64,000 nt of DNA from Effrenium voratum (GCA_963377175.1 CAUJNA010000461.1:1-64000); one strand, 5' to 3'. Counted from the first letter of the stretch, positions 1 through 12,730 are shown. Notes: generated by a model not told the origin, from the sequence alone. Made by a program: numbers and translations.

Positions 1-3000
1 ATCCTTAGTTAGGACCTGTCCATGATGTGGGAGTGAATGAAGATAGCCTTTCCCTCATGCCTCCGGTCCGACCGGTGGGAGGAAAAGGTGGGATGTCCAT
101 TAGAAGCTTCCTCGCTTCGCTTCCCTGATGTACAATCCTATCCTTAGTACCTTCCCATCTTTGTGTGTCCGAAGGAAGCGACGAAGCGAAGAGACGGAGG
201 GGAGAGAGGAAGATGGGAAGGGATATCTCTTGGTCTTTCCCCGGCTCTTTTCTGTTGGTTAACTCGCCGGGCATCATGTAACCTCTCTTTCTCTGGGCTT
301 CATTCTTGTCCATTACCTCGCACCTCATTCATCTATCCGGTGCATCTTGGAAGCCCAGAGGCAAGTAAAAAGCAGTAAAATGTAAACTGTAAAATCCTTG
401 AGTCTCTATTCCTCTCCCGTTCCTTTCATGACATGGAAAGACGAGGAACGGGAGGTGACCTTAGGAGAAGGAATAATGGGATGCCCTCACTCTCTTTTGT
501 CGCTCGCATCCCACCTTCGTCATACCATCTCTTATTCCCGGCGCTTCTCGCCTCCTTCGTCATAATGACATGGTAACTCCGCCAACAAGCCAATGGCGGT
601 GAATGAACGTTTACTCCTGACTCCTCCCCTCGTCAGCGAGAGGTATGACACAGAGGAAACGAGGTGGCAGGACTAACACCATTCCTTGTCTGGGTTCTTC
701 ACGGATAGGACTGACATAAGGTCGAGAGACAAGGTTAGGTAAGGTGGGGAACAAAGTGACAGGACACCGTCTATTCCTCTCTTTCACCCTTCGTGCCACC
801 GGTGGTAAAAGCTGAGGAATGAATGGATAAAGAAATGCTGTTAAAAGCCTTGAATTATATTGGTGGCACATGATGGTGAAAGGATAGTGGCTAACCCGCG
901 AGAAAGCGGGGGAGATATAGTGAGGAAGATATCAGATCCTCTTTCCCTTGTATTCACGGCGGGCGGAATTAATGTAAGAATTATGCCATCAGATCCCAGC
1001 TCAGGTAGGAGGTGGCTAGCGGTCTTTCATATCATCCATTCTCTCTTTCTTATTGTTGGTTCCTTGAGATGCAATGTGAATGAATCCTAAAGAAGCAAAT
1101 ATTAGGAAAAGATTAGGAATGAAATCCAAAAGAAGGAAGATTCCAAATGCTGTTAAGACAATGAATGAAGGGCTTCCAAGCCTAAGAGATGGATGATAGA
1201 ATCCTAATGCTTTATCTCTTTCCCGATGCTTTATCTGTAATAGCCTTTCCTTTCATATCATCAATTATCTGGTATTTCTTCCTTCTCGTCGTTAACTTCT
1301 ATCTCCGAGAATTCAAGGATGTACCGCCTACCGACGAGGCTGGGAGGAGGAGGGGAAGGTACAGAGTTAGAATGAGGAATGAAATCCTTGACAGGTGAGG
1401 AGTAGATAGAAGAGCCTCCGCTATTAGGATGGAGGTGTATGGACGAGAGACATAGGAACGAGAAGAACCCAGAGGAAGTAGTGGCTGGAAGTCCTTGATC
1501 CACAGGTTAATAGCGGGCAGGCCCTCACCTATATCTACACCTTACCTTATCTGGTTTGTATTTGGAAAAGCCATGACATAATGACGAGGCAAATGAATGA
1601 AATGAATGGTGAGGAAGGCAATCTTCTTTGGTCACACAATCTCTGCTCTTCATCTCTGTTCCATGTCAGGTAAGCAATTAATAGGTGTGACATGGATAGG
1701 AAGGTGATAAGTGAAGAGCAGAGAATAGATTGGAGAAGGAAGACCAAGTGCTGCAAAGAGATGTCATGTAGGGTCTAATTCTCTTGTCTTGGCTATTTGC
1801 CTCTTTCATCTGTCCATCTTTACTTCTTTCTTCATTCCTTTTCCCTGTGGTCTAACTCATTCATAGGAAGGAAATGGATCTAGGATGACAAGTTCCTCAA
1901 CCAAAAGTGAAGCATGAGAATGAAAGAGGAAAGTAAAACCTAAAGTGAAAGACACGTACAAATGATGGGAATTCTCTCCCTTTTTATTATTGTTTGCATT
2001 CATTCTTGTTTGTTTTTATTATATGTCTTTCTTCTCTTTCATAATCCCATCCACAACCTATTAACTTCTGGAATCTCTTCTTTCATCTATTCCTTATCCT
2101 GTCGTTTCCTTTCTATATCTTGTTGACTTCTAGATTCTAAGAACTCACTCAACTCTTGGTCTTTGCTAACCACCGAGCGTACCTTTAGGAGCGAGAAGGG
2201 AGATAGATAGGTGAGGAACGAGCGGGTACATCATTAATATCTTTCCCATCGTATCTTATCCAACTATTTACCCGCCGTGCCTCAGCCGGAAGTGGAATGT
2301 AATGGAAATGTCCCTTCCTCGTCACTCGTCAGTGCAATGAATGAACGAAGGAAATGATGACTGCCTCGTCCTGGCCTTTGGCACCGCCTGGCGGTTGGAC
2401 GAGGGGTGACATAGAGAAGACTGTGTACCCAAGCCCTTTCTATTTCCTATGGTTAGGGCTTGTCCATGAAAGAGAAAGGAGATGACATTAGGAAAAGGAA
2501 CGACAAGCAAGGAAGAGATAGAAAATGAATGAGGTTTAACCGAAATGAAAGGACGTTCCCTAGCTTTCTATCTTCACTTTTCGTTATCATTATTATCCTG
2601 TTCCTTTTGCTTTGTTTATTATTAGTTTTTAGTTGGTTTTATAGTTTGCTTTTCTTTGTCGTAATAATCCCGTCCGCAATTGTAGGACCTTTCCATTCTC
2701 TATTTTTGGAAGTAAAATATTAAATAGAGTGGGATAGCGAATCGCTTCCCTGTGGGTATGTTCATGACCCTTCCCTAGCCTTCATTGCTGCCGCTGGGAT
2801 AAACGATAGGATAATGATGGAACCCTTCGCTCGGTCGCTACAGCATATGATAAAGACTCTATTCCTTCCCTAAAACCATTCTATCTTACCTTTCTATTTC
2901 CTACTCTTTACCTTGTATTGGTTACTCTTCAACAAAGGACAGGAACCAGACCGCTAGGCGTTAATGCCGTGAATGAAATGGAAATAGCTGTTCATCTTAT

Positions 3001-6000
3001 GTTTTCTTCATTCATTTTTACTTTATATTTGGTTTCCTTTCTCTATTTGGTGTCTGTTGACTCACTCATGTACCTTGCCCTCGCTGTTAAGAATGCGAGG
3101 TGATATGAAGGAAATAGAAATCTCTTACACTTTCCTTTTTGCTATTCCTTTTCTTTTCATTTATCTTTTATATCTTATTTTCGTATCTTTTCATTTATAT
3201 CTTCATCCTTTGCCAAGATCCTAAAGAAGGAAGAATTAACAGGTAGAGAAGGACCTCACAGAGGATAGGATTGTATCTCAGAAATTGGGATTCCTTCACC
3301 ATTATTTTGGTCTTTTATTAGGTTTATTGGGTGTGTTCTTACATTGCATCCGTTCATTCCCCAGATTCATTCCTTTCATCTGTCTATCATCTGTTTACTC
3401 GTGAATTATCCCCAATCTAGGAATTACGAAAGAGAAGCGAGAGAACGAGCGGATTGGCAGGCTATTATCTGTTGGTTTCCTTTCCCTTTGTCTTTACTAG
3501 TTCCTGTTAAGATTGAGTGACTAGAAAGTGAACACCAAAGGGAAAGAAAAGGTGCAATAAAAGCCATTCTTCTATGGCATAGCATTTAGGGAGATTTGTG
3601 GATGCTTTTCCCATCTTTGTTTCTCTTCTTTTCTTAGTTTTTAATATTTATTTTTCATTTTAGTTGTTACGACGTGAATTAATATGAACGGAGATAATAA
3701 TATGGTAAAAGGATTTGAGGAACAAAGAGAATGAGACCTTCCTTTATCTGTCTTCCTTTCCTGTTCTTTATTGTTTGTTAATTTCCTGGATATCACGTCC
3801 GTGGGAAGGAATGAGGCCCGAAGGAACCGAAAGACAAGGAACGGGAAAGTGAGAGAAGATGATAACTCACTGTCCTTCCCTGCATTTGGGCACTCACTTA
3901 CAGTCTAGGGAAGGACTCAACCAGAAGTGGAAAGAAGTGAGAGAGAAAGATAAAAAGGATCTGGAATGTAGCTTTCCTGTGTCTTTCATTTCCATGCATT
4001 ACACACACTGTGGATCCAGAATGGAGTATTAATAGTAAATAGATTTGGAATGAAGGTATGGGGTAACGACTCAAGGCATTAGGACCTAAGATAATTCCAT
4101 CTTTATTTTCCCTTCATTTCATCTCTTAATTCTCGGAGCTAACTCCTCTCTACATCTCCCCACCAGCCACCATTCTATGCTGTGGGAGCTATTTCCCTAA
4201 CCGTTTCTACTTTATCTTTGATGGAGATATAATTCCCTTTCCTACGTCAGGTCTTGACCAAGTACTAGCTAATGGAGAGACGGTGCCTGGAGGCGATGAA
4301 AGAGTGAGAGAGGGAGAGGTTACATTGTGAATGAGTGGTTAGGCCATGATGCGGTGCCTGGAGGTGGAGTTAGAGGAAAGAAAAGGTCCTTACACCTCCT
4401 TCCCGCATCCAATGGCAGGAAAAGGAACGAATGAACACTCACCTCGCTCTTCCAACTCTCGGTTTCTCTCACCCTTTCTCTTTCTTGTCCTCAAGGCATT
4501 TCTACATCCTAAATGCGAGGACATGAAAGGGTGAGAAAGGAAGAGAGAGATAGTGATGGAAGGAATAGAAATGCTGTCCCCAAAGCCATTCTTTCCCATC
4601 TATATCTTCTCCAACATAAAATAGTTGGTGATGGGAAAGATATGGGACAGCGTACATTCCTTCCTCATATTCCCTTCATCTCACCCCTTATCCATTTCCC
4701 GGCTTTTCGTACGTTAATATTGATGAGGAACGAATGACCGGGAAATAGGGGTGAGGAAGGAAGAGGAATGGGATGTTGAGATGGATAGGTGTGGGCTCTC
4801 AAAGATCTGTCAGCGCTCTCTTCTATCGCTTCCCCACACCCCATCTCCATCCCTTCCTGTCTTTCCTTTCTCTTCCTCTCTTTCCCGTCAATTGCCTCGT
4901 CCTTAAGACTCGTGATTTCCTATGGTCAAGAGAGGGAAAGGAGAGACCGAAAGGACATAGGAAGGAGCGAGTCCCATCTCTCCCTTCTCTCTTCTTGGTT
5001 AGTTGGATGGTCTGGTTCTTTGTGTGTCCTTCCTTTCATTTCATTCACTTGGACACAAGAACCCATCCAAATAACCAGGAAAGGGAGAGAGAAGGGCCAC
5101 TCACTACCTCCCTTTCCCACTCCTTCGTTCGTGGGTTTGCAGGAGTTAGCGAGTGCAGAAAGAACCCACAAAGAGAAGGGAAAGGGTGAGTGAGTGTGTG
5201 TCTTTCCTTTCACCGCGGTCAAGTCCTTTCCTCGCGGTTCACTCCACTCACTCACCACTCACTCTCTCTCCTATCTCTGTCCCTGTCCTGGCTCTCACTA
5301 ACTCTTCCTCGTACCTCAGATTCCCACCGCCAGGACATGGTCAGGAGAGAGAGTGGATCTTCCTTCCTTCTTCCTTCTCTCTCGATTCCTCTCGTCCTTA
5401 CGTCTGTCGCGTCTTCTCGCGGAAGTTGAAGAAGGATGAAGGAAGAGAAGAGAATGAACGGTGAGAGGTAAGGGATCTCTTCTCTCACCTATAACCCAGC
5501 CACGAAGGGAATTATAAGGGCTGGGAAGAGATGAGGCGACAGTAAAGAGATTTCTAATGGTCGCCAGGAAAGGTAAAGGGGAGGGATAGGTGGTGCGGAG
5601 AGATGGGTCATCTTCATTCACTCACCTCGCTCCTCTCGTTTCATTCATTTGCACCCATCTATCCTTCACCTTCCTCCCTTCGCTTCCCTCACCGTTCTCT
5701 CACTTCATTCGTTCTCGCTTCGTCGCTCTCATCACATCCCCGTCTTGGGAAATAGACGGGAGATGGGGAGAGCCATTCCTTTCACTCATGCCTTCCCATC
5801 CAAGCCCCTCTTCTCTTTCTAGGGCTTGGGTACCCGTCCCTATTAACTCACCTACAGATGGGACGGGGAGAAAGGAATGGGACCGCGAGATTAAGAGATC
5901 CTATTTCCTCGCGGTGGAGTGAAGAGATAGGAGAGAGCCAGCCGTTGGCTTCATCAGGCTCTCAGAGACACGTTCCCGCTCCTTCACTCGCTCTCCCATT

Positions 6001-6334
6001 CCTTTTCCTTTGTTCGTCTTCCTCGTTCCTTCGTCTCTCCGAGCCACAAAGGTGAGGAATGGAAAGTACATGGTGGGGAGTGAACGGTGAGTCATAGGAA
6101 AGACATTCATTCCCGTTCACATCCCACCTCCTCACTCACTTCGTTCCTTCGTCTAGGCGAGAGCCCTCCCTTCCGTCGCGTCTCTGGACAGGAAGGGGAG
6201 ATAGGGCTCGCTCGTTAACTCGCTGACATGGGAAGGCTCAGAAAGAGAGATAAAAGAGAAGCCTTCCCATCATTACCCGTCCCAACCTAGAGAATTTGAG
6301 GGACGGGAGATGGAGAGCGAAGATACCGCTCTCA

Positions 6335-6400
6335 CCTGTCTATTCCATTCCATTCTCTTCCCAACATTACCTACCAATGAAGAGAATGGGAATAGACAGG
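6335..6400. repeat. Long imperfect hairpin
   Basis: The left arm begins CCTGTCTATTCC at 6335 and ends CATTCTCTTC at 6360. The right arm at 6379-6400 is its exact 22-base complement apart from a four-base bulge (ATTC) in the left arm. The loop is about 18 bases. It is the clearest of many such stems in this block. Confidence 0.85.
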
Positions 6401-7018
6401 CCTGACCGGTGAGTGTGTGGAGTGGTGAGCGAGAGCGAAGGGAAGCATCTCTTTCCACTCCCACACTTCACCTCCCATCCCTTTCCTCTCTTCCTGTCCT
6501 TTACCTTCGTCTCGTCGTTACCCTCCATCACCGACGGTGGACAGGAGGTAGAGAGGAGGGAGACGAGATAAGGAAAGGGAGAGCGTGAAGGTTGGGTGAG
6601 AGAAGAAAGATCACATTATGACCCAACCCACGCTCCCATTCCTCTCTTTCTCTCTTCTTGGCTGGTAAGTCTCTTCTCAGTGTTTATTCCTTACGACACA
6701 ATGAACCAGCCAAGAGAAAGAGATACAGCCTCCTCCATCCCTTCCTTCTCCCTCTCTTCTCCTTTCGTCGACAGCCGGGAGCCGGAGGCGGGAAGGAGGC
6801 TGGAGTAGAGAAAGGAAAGATAGGGAGGGAAGGCCTAATCTCTTCACATCTCATGGTCATTCACTGTGATTAGAGGCCTCCCCATAGCCAGTCTATATCT
6901 CCCACTGGTCGCTATAACCTGTCTATTTGGTTGGGTCGTAAGGAATTTCTATCAGACCCAACCCACCATTCCCTTCCTCTCAACCCACGACACGACAGCG
7001 TGGAGGAAGGGTGTGTAT

Positions 7019-7079
7019 GGGATGAGTGAAAGACAGGAATAAAAGACTTCAAGGACCTGTCTTTCTTGTCACTCATCCC
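7019..7079. repeat. Long imperfect hairpin
   Basis: GGGATGAGTGA plus AAGACAGG at 7019-7037 pairs with CCTGTCTT ... TCACTCATCCC at 7056-7079, with a five-base bulge on the right arm. It is followed directly by another stem at 7083-7152, where CCGGACCCT pairs with AGGGTCCGG and the flanking ATCTCT pairs with AGAGAT. Adjacent stems with little spacer are typical of this block. Confidence 0.8.
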
Positions 7080-8849
7080 CCTCTATCTCTCCGGACCCTT
7101 TCTTTCCTATCATTTCTGTTTCTTAGATTGGAGGGTCCGGTGAGAGAGATAGAGAGAGATGGGAGGTGAATGACTGTCCCAAAGTGAAGAATGAACGAAA
7201 ATAAAGGGACAGCTCATCATCTCCTCACCGTTCACTCGTTTCCTCGTTCTCTCCCATTATCCCATCTCCCCACCCACCTCCTTCCCTCGCCGGTCAAGGC
7301 TTAGTGGGTAGGAAGGGAAGAGGTGGGCCATGCCGTGTAATCCCAATAACCACGAGGGAATGGATTGGGAGATTACACTCTATTTCCACCTTTCCCTTCT
7401 CTTGCCTCCATCTTCATTCCGGCGCCATTCACTTCCTCGCTCTTTGGCTTCGTCGTTAGGACGGAGGGTTGGCAGTCTGCTCTCTTCATCATATGACCGC
7501 GAGAAGCGGAGAGAGCAGGAATGAAGATATGGTGCCAACCTGTTCCTTCGTCACCTCACTAACCCGGTCCCTGACCTCTTCCCCGTCTCTTGGTTAGGAC
7601 GTGGGGAAGATAAAGGGTCAGAAAGGGACCGGAGAGAGAGGTACATCCTAGAGACGAACGGAGGTGAGGAGCGGGTTAGAGGTTACTTTTCCTTCCTCGT
7701 CATTGTGATTGTAGACGAGGGAAAAGGTGTAATGGAAACCGAGAAAAGCGAGGGAAAAGGTAACCATAAAATGTAGGTTCTTGGCCTCTGGGCCTTTCCA
7801 TCATCTATTTACTTCTTCTTTGTTTGTAGTTAATTTGCTTTTCCGTAATAACTAGAAGTCTTATAGTCTATCTTTTATGTTTCTTTTATCTTGGTTATTT
7901 GTGTTTATTTGTTGAGGTTATATGTCTTGTTTATTTTATATTTAATATTTATTTTCATGTTATTTTCTATTTAATTATCTGTCATATCTATGACTTTAGG
8001 ATTTATGTTGTTTGGTGAGTTCATGACCAGTCTGGTTGGTCCTTCGTGGCCAGGGCAAACGATAGAATTCGCTGAAGAGAAACGCCCGGCCAGACCCACC
8101 AATATAATGGTTAACAGGCTATTACTAAGAGATGGATTGTAGGGAATTACATGGATGGAAGAATGAAGGAAGTAACCGACAGGAGACGGAATCCCATCTC
8201 TAGGAATATCTGGTTTGTGAATGGATTTCTAATGCTTGTAAAGATGAAAAAGGAAAAGAACAATAAATATAAAAGAGAAATCCCTTTAGCTGTTACGACG
8301 AAGAAATCCTACATGATAAAGAGATGAAAAGAAGCATAAAATAATAAAGAAAAGAGATAACGAAAGTTGAAGAACGAGGGATCTATAACTCCCGAAAGTA
8401 GCGACAAAGGGAGCGAAGAGCTGGGTTAGAGGCTATCTTTCTCCATTCTTTATCACTTTGTGTTTATTTGCTTCTTTATTACTTCCTTCTTTTAATCTTG
8501 GAATCTTCTTTCGTTTACAATCTTAGATAGAACGGTTAAGGAATGGGAAATGCAAAGATACGAAAGGAAAATAAAAGATTAGGAATGTTGGTTAGCTTTT
8601 TGTCTTTTTATTTCTTGTTTATTTCTTTCTTTCTTTATCTTCTTTCTTCTTTGTGTGGCTTGCCTGGTGTTGATGAAGAAGAAAAGGGAAAGAAACAAGT
8701 GATGGCAAGCCTTCTCCATGAGTTACACGACAGTGGGAGATAAGTGAAAGAGTCATGCCATCGCTTCCCACTGGTCAGCTATTAAGCATTATATTATTGT
8801 ATCCTAAAGTCTTATCTTCGAAAGGTTGGGGGCAAGAGACAAAAGGGAT

Positions 8850-9700
8850 TTCCCCGAGGAATTCAAAGGGGTCAACAGGCACAATGCGTGCAGCGGGGCG
8901 GAAAGAAAGAAAAATCCAGAGAGAGCGAGGAGATGGAGAAGAAACCCAGCCGAAAGGGGTTGACTCTTTCCTTGGTTGACAGGGAAAGTAAAGCATGCTC
9001 AGAAAGAGCAAAACGGCTGAAAGGTGAGATAAGTCTACTGCCACAAATTCTGGATGCCAAATAAGCAGGCCTTGAAATATCGACAAAAGGACATTCTGTT
9101 GCGGTCTCCTTTTGCGAAAATGGTTGCTATTTAGACTGCGCCAAGGACTAAATGACTTCCCGAAACGACATGGAAAATTGCCTAGGTTGTGCGTTTGCTG
9201 CTTAGCACCAAGTTACAAATGCATCTCAAAAACGTTCAAATGACCCATTCATTCATGATCTCCTAGGGAAGTTTAGAATACACCAAGTTGCAAATGTCTA
9301 TCTCATGTGCTTGCACCATGCCGTAGTAACCTTCAATAGGCTTCGCAGCGGCTGTGCAGGGTGTGGCAGTCTGAGCGCCATCGCAATACTTTCCTCAGTG
9401 GGTTGTTGATCCCTGGCTCAAAAATGAAGTCATTGCCAGTTCTTGGGATTTGTCATTGACTGTTTGATAAACGTTGAACTTGAGCCAGATATGTCATCAG
9501 TTCCTTGCTAAAATTGAACTTCTGGTGGGCCATGGTCAGAAATCCCACTAAACTCGGGCATGACTGGGAACCGGCAAGTGTCCAGTCGTCCAGGAGGACA
9601 CGTCGCAAGGAGAGCTGAGGAAAAACACGCGGCGCAGCGGATGCAAGAAGCTGAGCATCGCTGCGTGACCGCCTCCCTGGCTGTGACCTGACGTGCAAGA
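8850..9700. other. No gene seen
   Basis: The sequence shifts here from the hairpin texture to the balanced composition of the rest of the window. Frames are short on both strands, and I see no repeat family, exon-like island or RNA gene. Confidence 0.5.
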
Positions 9701-9719
9701 AAGGTCACCTGAGGCGAAT

Positions 9720-9990
9720 TAGCCTGATGTGGTTTGAAAGGGGAGCAGGGCTGTGGTTGAAAATGGAACCCACTTCTGCGATACAACAAAAAGGGGCGAA
9801 AGACTAACCCCCCAGAAGAGGAGATTCCCGAAAGTATCAGTGGTTGGATATACCGCAAGATCCCTCAACCCAAGGAGAACAATTTTGAGGGTTTGCGACC
9901 ACCACCCAATTTTGGACAAAAGGTCTGTTTAAAAAGATCTGACATGGAAGACAGGGTTCACTGATTGTCCTTAGGCAACCAGTTTAAGTC
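9720..9990 (+). repeat. Dispersed repeat copy (inverse of 22080-22365)
   Basis: This copy matches the reverse complement of about 22080-22365. Shared blocks include the ACAACAAAAAGG tract, CCACCCAATTTTGGACAAAA and GACAGGGTTCACTGATTGTCC, with substitutions and small indels between them. The two copies lie in opposite orientation about 12 kb apart. No transposase-like frame is visible, so it is probably a non-autonomous element of about 280 bp. Confidence 0.75.
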
Positions 9991-10159
9991 TGCAATAGAA
10001 ACCAAAACTGGAACCAACAAAAGTCCAGAAAAGGGAAGACACGGGAAAGGTCTCCTGCGGCATGGAAACACACAGCCGACTGCTGGGTCACCAGCAGGAT
10101 GCTTAAATAGCAGACGCCGCCCTGCCCATACAAAGGTTTCTTCTCGCCAGGCTCTGCGC

Positions 10160-10450
10160 AAGCTATCCCTGGGCAATGGGCAAGTTCTCTGCGCAAGTTT
10201 TCCCAGATGCGTTAGCAAGTTTCCATTGCGGGCGGGACCCGCGTCTGTGCAACCTCTCTTTGCAAGTTCCAAATTTCTCTGCGCAAATTTGTCTGGGCAA
10301 GTTCTCGATGCAAGTTTCTCTGCGCAAGCACTCTGCGCAAGCTTCTCTATGCAAGTTTGTCGGCGCAAGTTCTCAATACAAGCTCTGGGCGCAAGCTCTG
10401 AGTGCAAGCTTCTCGCCGAAGGTTCCCTGCGCAATTCTCGTTCATGCGCA
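10160..10450 (+). repeat. Degenerate tandem array, CTCTGCGCAAG unit
   Basis: A unit close to CTCTGCGCAAGTT repeats about twenty times at a spacing of roughly 14-15 bases, with many substitutions. Frames run through it on both strands and produce repetitive Ser/Cys/Ala/Gln or Arg/Glu/Leu peptides. These are a consequence of the tandem unit and are not called as genes. The same unit resumes at 10866. Confidence 0.8.
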
Positions 10451-10865
10451 CGTTCTGTCTCCAAGATTTTGCGCGCGCTCTCCATTCTGGGCGAGGTAGC
10501 TGGGCGCCAGCATCTTGGCGCAAGCCTCTGCAGAAGCGCGCTCCGTACTGTGCTTCCGTCGATGGAGCAAACCACCGGAGAGGCTCAAGCCTGGGACCGG
10601 TCAATTCCCAGAGCCGCCGCGCCGCCCGCGAGACAAACTTTCACGCCCGGTCCGGCGCGCATGGCCGCTGCATAGGGCCGCGCGGGGATGTTAAAAGCTA
10701 AGAAAGGCCTTCGCGCACGTCGACCTTGCCGATCCCCGCAAAGGGTGTCGCGCGCCATGCTGAAAAGTGGCAAAAAGTCCTCGCTTGTTGCACATCGACT
10801 CCAGCAGACGGTTGCTCACGACGAACAAATCTTCCCCGCCAATCAAAAATGGATTAATTTAGACG

Positions 10866-11030
10866 CAAAGTTCTCTGCGCAAGTTCTCTGCCAAGTCTCT
10901 GTGCAAGTTCTCTGCCAAAGATCTCTGCGCAACTTCTCTGCGCAAGTTCTCTGTGCAAGTTGTCTGTGCAAGTTCCTCCGCAGGTCTTTTCTGTATGCAC
11001 AAGTTCTCTATGCAGGCCCTGTGTGCAAGA
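10866..11030 (+). repeat. Second block of the CTCTGCGCAAG array
   Basis: The CTCTGCGCAAG-like unit of 10160-10450 resumes here for about ten copies. The block is separated from the first by about 415 bases of GC-rich, non-repetitive DNA. The shared unit suggests one array interrupted by an insertion, or two expansions of one seed. Confidence 0.75.
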
Positions 11031-11729
11031 AAACCATATGCTTGGCGGAAAAACCCATTGCAATGCTTTCGGGAAAACACACATCCATCCCAGTTTGGTC
11101 TTTCAGCAAAATACAAACATGGTTGTCAAAAATGTGTTCGCCAATGGTTTCGCCAAAATGAAAAGATGCCTCCGCCAAAATGAGGTTTTCAAGTGGGGGC
11201 ATTTTCCTCTCCCCTCCACCCATGGTTTCCACAACTTTGGGCGCCTGAGAAAATGATCCTGCTCCAGTCCACAGCTCCATGCTTCAGAAATCGGTCCCAG
11301 AACTCTCGGGGCTTCCGGAAGTGCAAGTACCGCAGCAGCCTCAGAGGGGTCTAACCTCTAGCTTGAGAGGCTATCAGGGCTTGCCTTTCCCCAATCCTCC
11401 GAGCAGTTGTGAATGGTCGTTCCAGGTTTTCCCATGGCTTGTCCCGGTGTCCCAAAGGTGGTATCTGAAGCTGGTCAATCGACCCAAAACCCAGGATCCC
11501 GCGGAGATCTGCACTTGGCGACTGTCCCCTGAGCTTCACTTTTGGGTTTGGTTGCGGTCAGGGGTGCTCCAAAGTCAAAGGTCGCTAAAATTTGGGCCCC
11601 GGTGAGCGTGGGAAAGAAAAACCAAGGAGCCGCCTTGGACTTTTGGCATAGAGTCAGCCACAACAATTGCCGGGGGCCCTTTGTTCCCTCGTCCCTCTTC
11701 ACAGGGGCCCGTTTCGGTGCCGGCTGTCA

Positions 11730-12095
11730 AAGGAAAAACCGAAAAGGGCCAATTCTGAGAACCCGCCTTGATGAGTTGGGTAAGCCCCTTTTTGCTTGAA
11801 AATCCCAACCTGCAGGCGCCCGCGACAAGTTTGTTCGTTTAACATTGGGCGCAGGGGAGCCAATGGCAAAGGCAAAAACCACGTTGAATCTAAGGAACCA
11901 CAGGAACGCCTTCACCGACGTACCCAAAAAGGTGGCAAAACTCAGGTTTTCCTCCGATGCCCCGCGCCTCAGAAGCCGATTCTCAATACCATCGGTTCCA
12001 AGGTGGAAGCCATCACCGATGCGGATGGTGTCGATGGCATCTCGAATGGTCGCGTTGGAATTACTACCTGGGTGCCCAAGTATCTGGACAAACAA
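11730..12095 (-). CDS. Possible decayed exon, unknown product
   Basis: A minus-strand frame of about 120 codons is open here. Its middle part (about 12060-11890) has protein-like composition and moderate third-position GC, with words such as DAIDTIRIGDGF and LLRRGASEEN. The downstream half becomes hydrophobic and less convincing. The opposite strand is also open, which weakens the call. I do not recognise a family. It could be the remains of an exon or chance. Confidence 0.25.
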
Positions 12096-12420
12096 ATCCT
12101 CAGATTCTCTTTGACATGATGCCCAAGAACACTTGCCTATCTGGACGACACAGAAAAAACTATCCTCAGGTTCTGTTTCATATTGCGGTTAGTCTAGAAT
12201 ACAACATGGTTCTGGAAGAGACCCCCTGCTTGAGAGACAAATTCAAATCACCTCGGCATCTCAAAGGGCGTTTTTAACCATGGATGGGTTTCCCTGGTTG
12301 CCTATAAGGGCAACTGGATCCACCCGCGGGGGGGGAGGGGGGGGATCGGGGAAAAACACAACAGGCAAGTCCATCCGCCTTCAGGCAACTCGAACAAAGA
12401 GTAAGGTTGATTTGTGTCAC

Positions 12421-12492
12421 CCAGCCACTCTTCCAGACCCGGCCGGTGACGATTTGGTAGCGCACAGCCCACCAGCATTCATTCTTAGTTTC
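12421..12492 (-). CDS. Exon of unknown protein, downstream of introner A
   Basis: This exon has exactly 24 codons in phase 0, starting ETKNECWWAVRYQIV and ending VWKSGW just before a GT at 12420-12419. The aromatic-rich sequence with high third-position GC is clearly protein-like. It continues the frame of the exon at 12605-12730 once the introner is removed. I see no domain I can name. The neighbouring downstream DNA contains a G-rich tract and no obvious next exon. Confidence 0.65.
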
Positions 12493-12604
12493 CTCGGATG
12501 CTTTCTGCCCCCCTGCTAAAAGTTTAACTTTTCGTGGTTTAATGGAAAACCCATTCGTTGGCAAAAAGTGAAAGTCCTAACATCCAAGCAAAATGCGCCA
12601 AAGT
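12493..12604 (-). mobile_element. Family I introner, copy A
   Basis: Read on the minus strand it begins ACTTTGGCGCATTTTGC and ends with GCAGGGGGGCAGAAAG and CATCCGAG. It carries the family's short palindrome AAAGTTAAACTTTTAG. Removing it joins two exons that are both in phase 0. The 3' end supplies AG. A clean GT donor is absent at the 5' edge unless the GT at 12613 is used. Any target-site duplication has decayed, so this looks like an older copy. Confidence 0.75.
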
Positions 12605-12730
12605 CTCATTGACATCTGACTCGATGTACTCCACCAGGGAGGCGACCTCCGGCTTCAAGCAGTACTCGCTTTCCACGGCAACCACGTTGTCATAGGACAA
12701 AACGATCCGATGGATCTTGGGTCGAGAGCC
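12605..12730 (-). CDS. Exon of unknown protein, upstream of introner A
   Basis: An AG at 12732-12731 opens a 42-codon exon running to 12605 in phase 0, with high third-position GC. It begins GSRPKIHRIVLSYDN, continues with SEYCLKPEVASLVEY and ends IESDVNE. The following bases are the repeat at 12493-12604. The longer open frame on this strand only continues because the repeat and an upstream (CAAA)n tract happen to lack stops. I do not recognise the family. The splice point is either after the Glu codon at 12605 or at a GT at 12613-12612, and both keep the frame with the next exon. Confidence 0.65.

Larger units (their letters stand above)
1..8850. other. Hairpin-dense AT-rich block without recognisable genes
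   Basis: No reading frame in this block looks like a protein. Frames are short, pyrimidine-driven and equally open on both strands. The sequence is a mosaic of CCTTCC/GGAAGG, GAATGAATG and CTCGTTCC-like words arranged as imperfect inverted repeats, most densely between about 4700 and 7700. None of the repeat families I-VI found later occurs here, and the texture changes at about 8830-8900. Long noncoding inverted repeats are known from dinoflagellate mitochondrial DNA, so an organellar origin or nuclear insertion is possible. I found no cox1, cob, cox3 or rRNA fragment to support that, and it remains a guess. Confidence 0.6.

Noticed and set aside
2529..3103. Hydrophobic short frames resembling organellar membrane proteins
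   Set aside because: They have no cox1, cob or cox3 motif, and their hydrophobicity follows from T-rich sequence.
10160..10450. CRISPR-like regular repeats
   Set aside because: Units of 14-15 bases without unique spacers in a eukaryotic context are a tandem repeat, not a CRISPR array.
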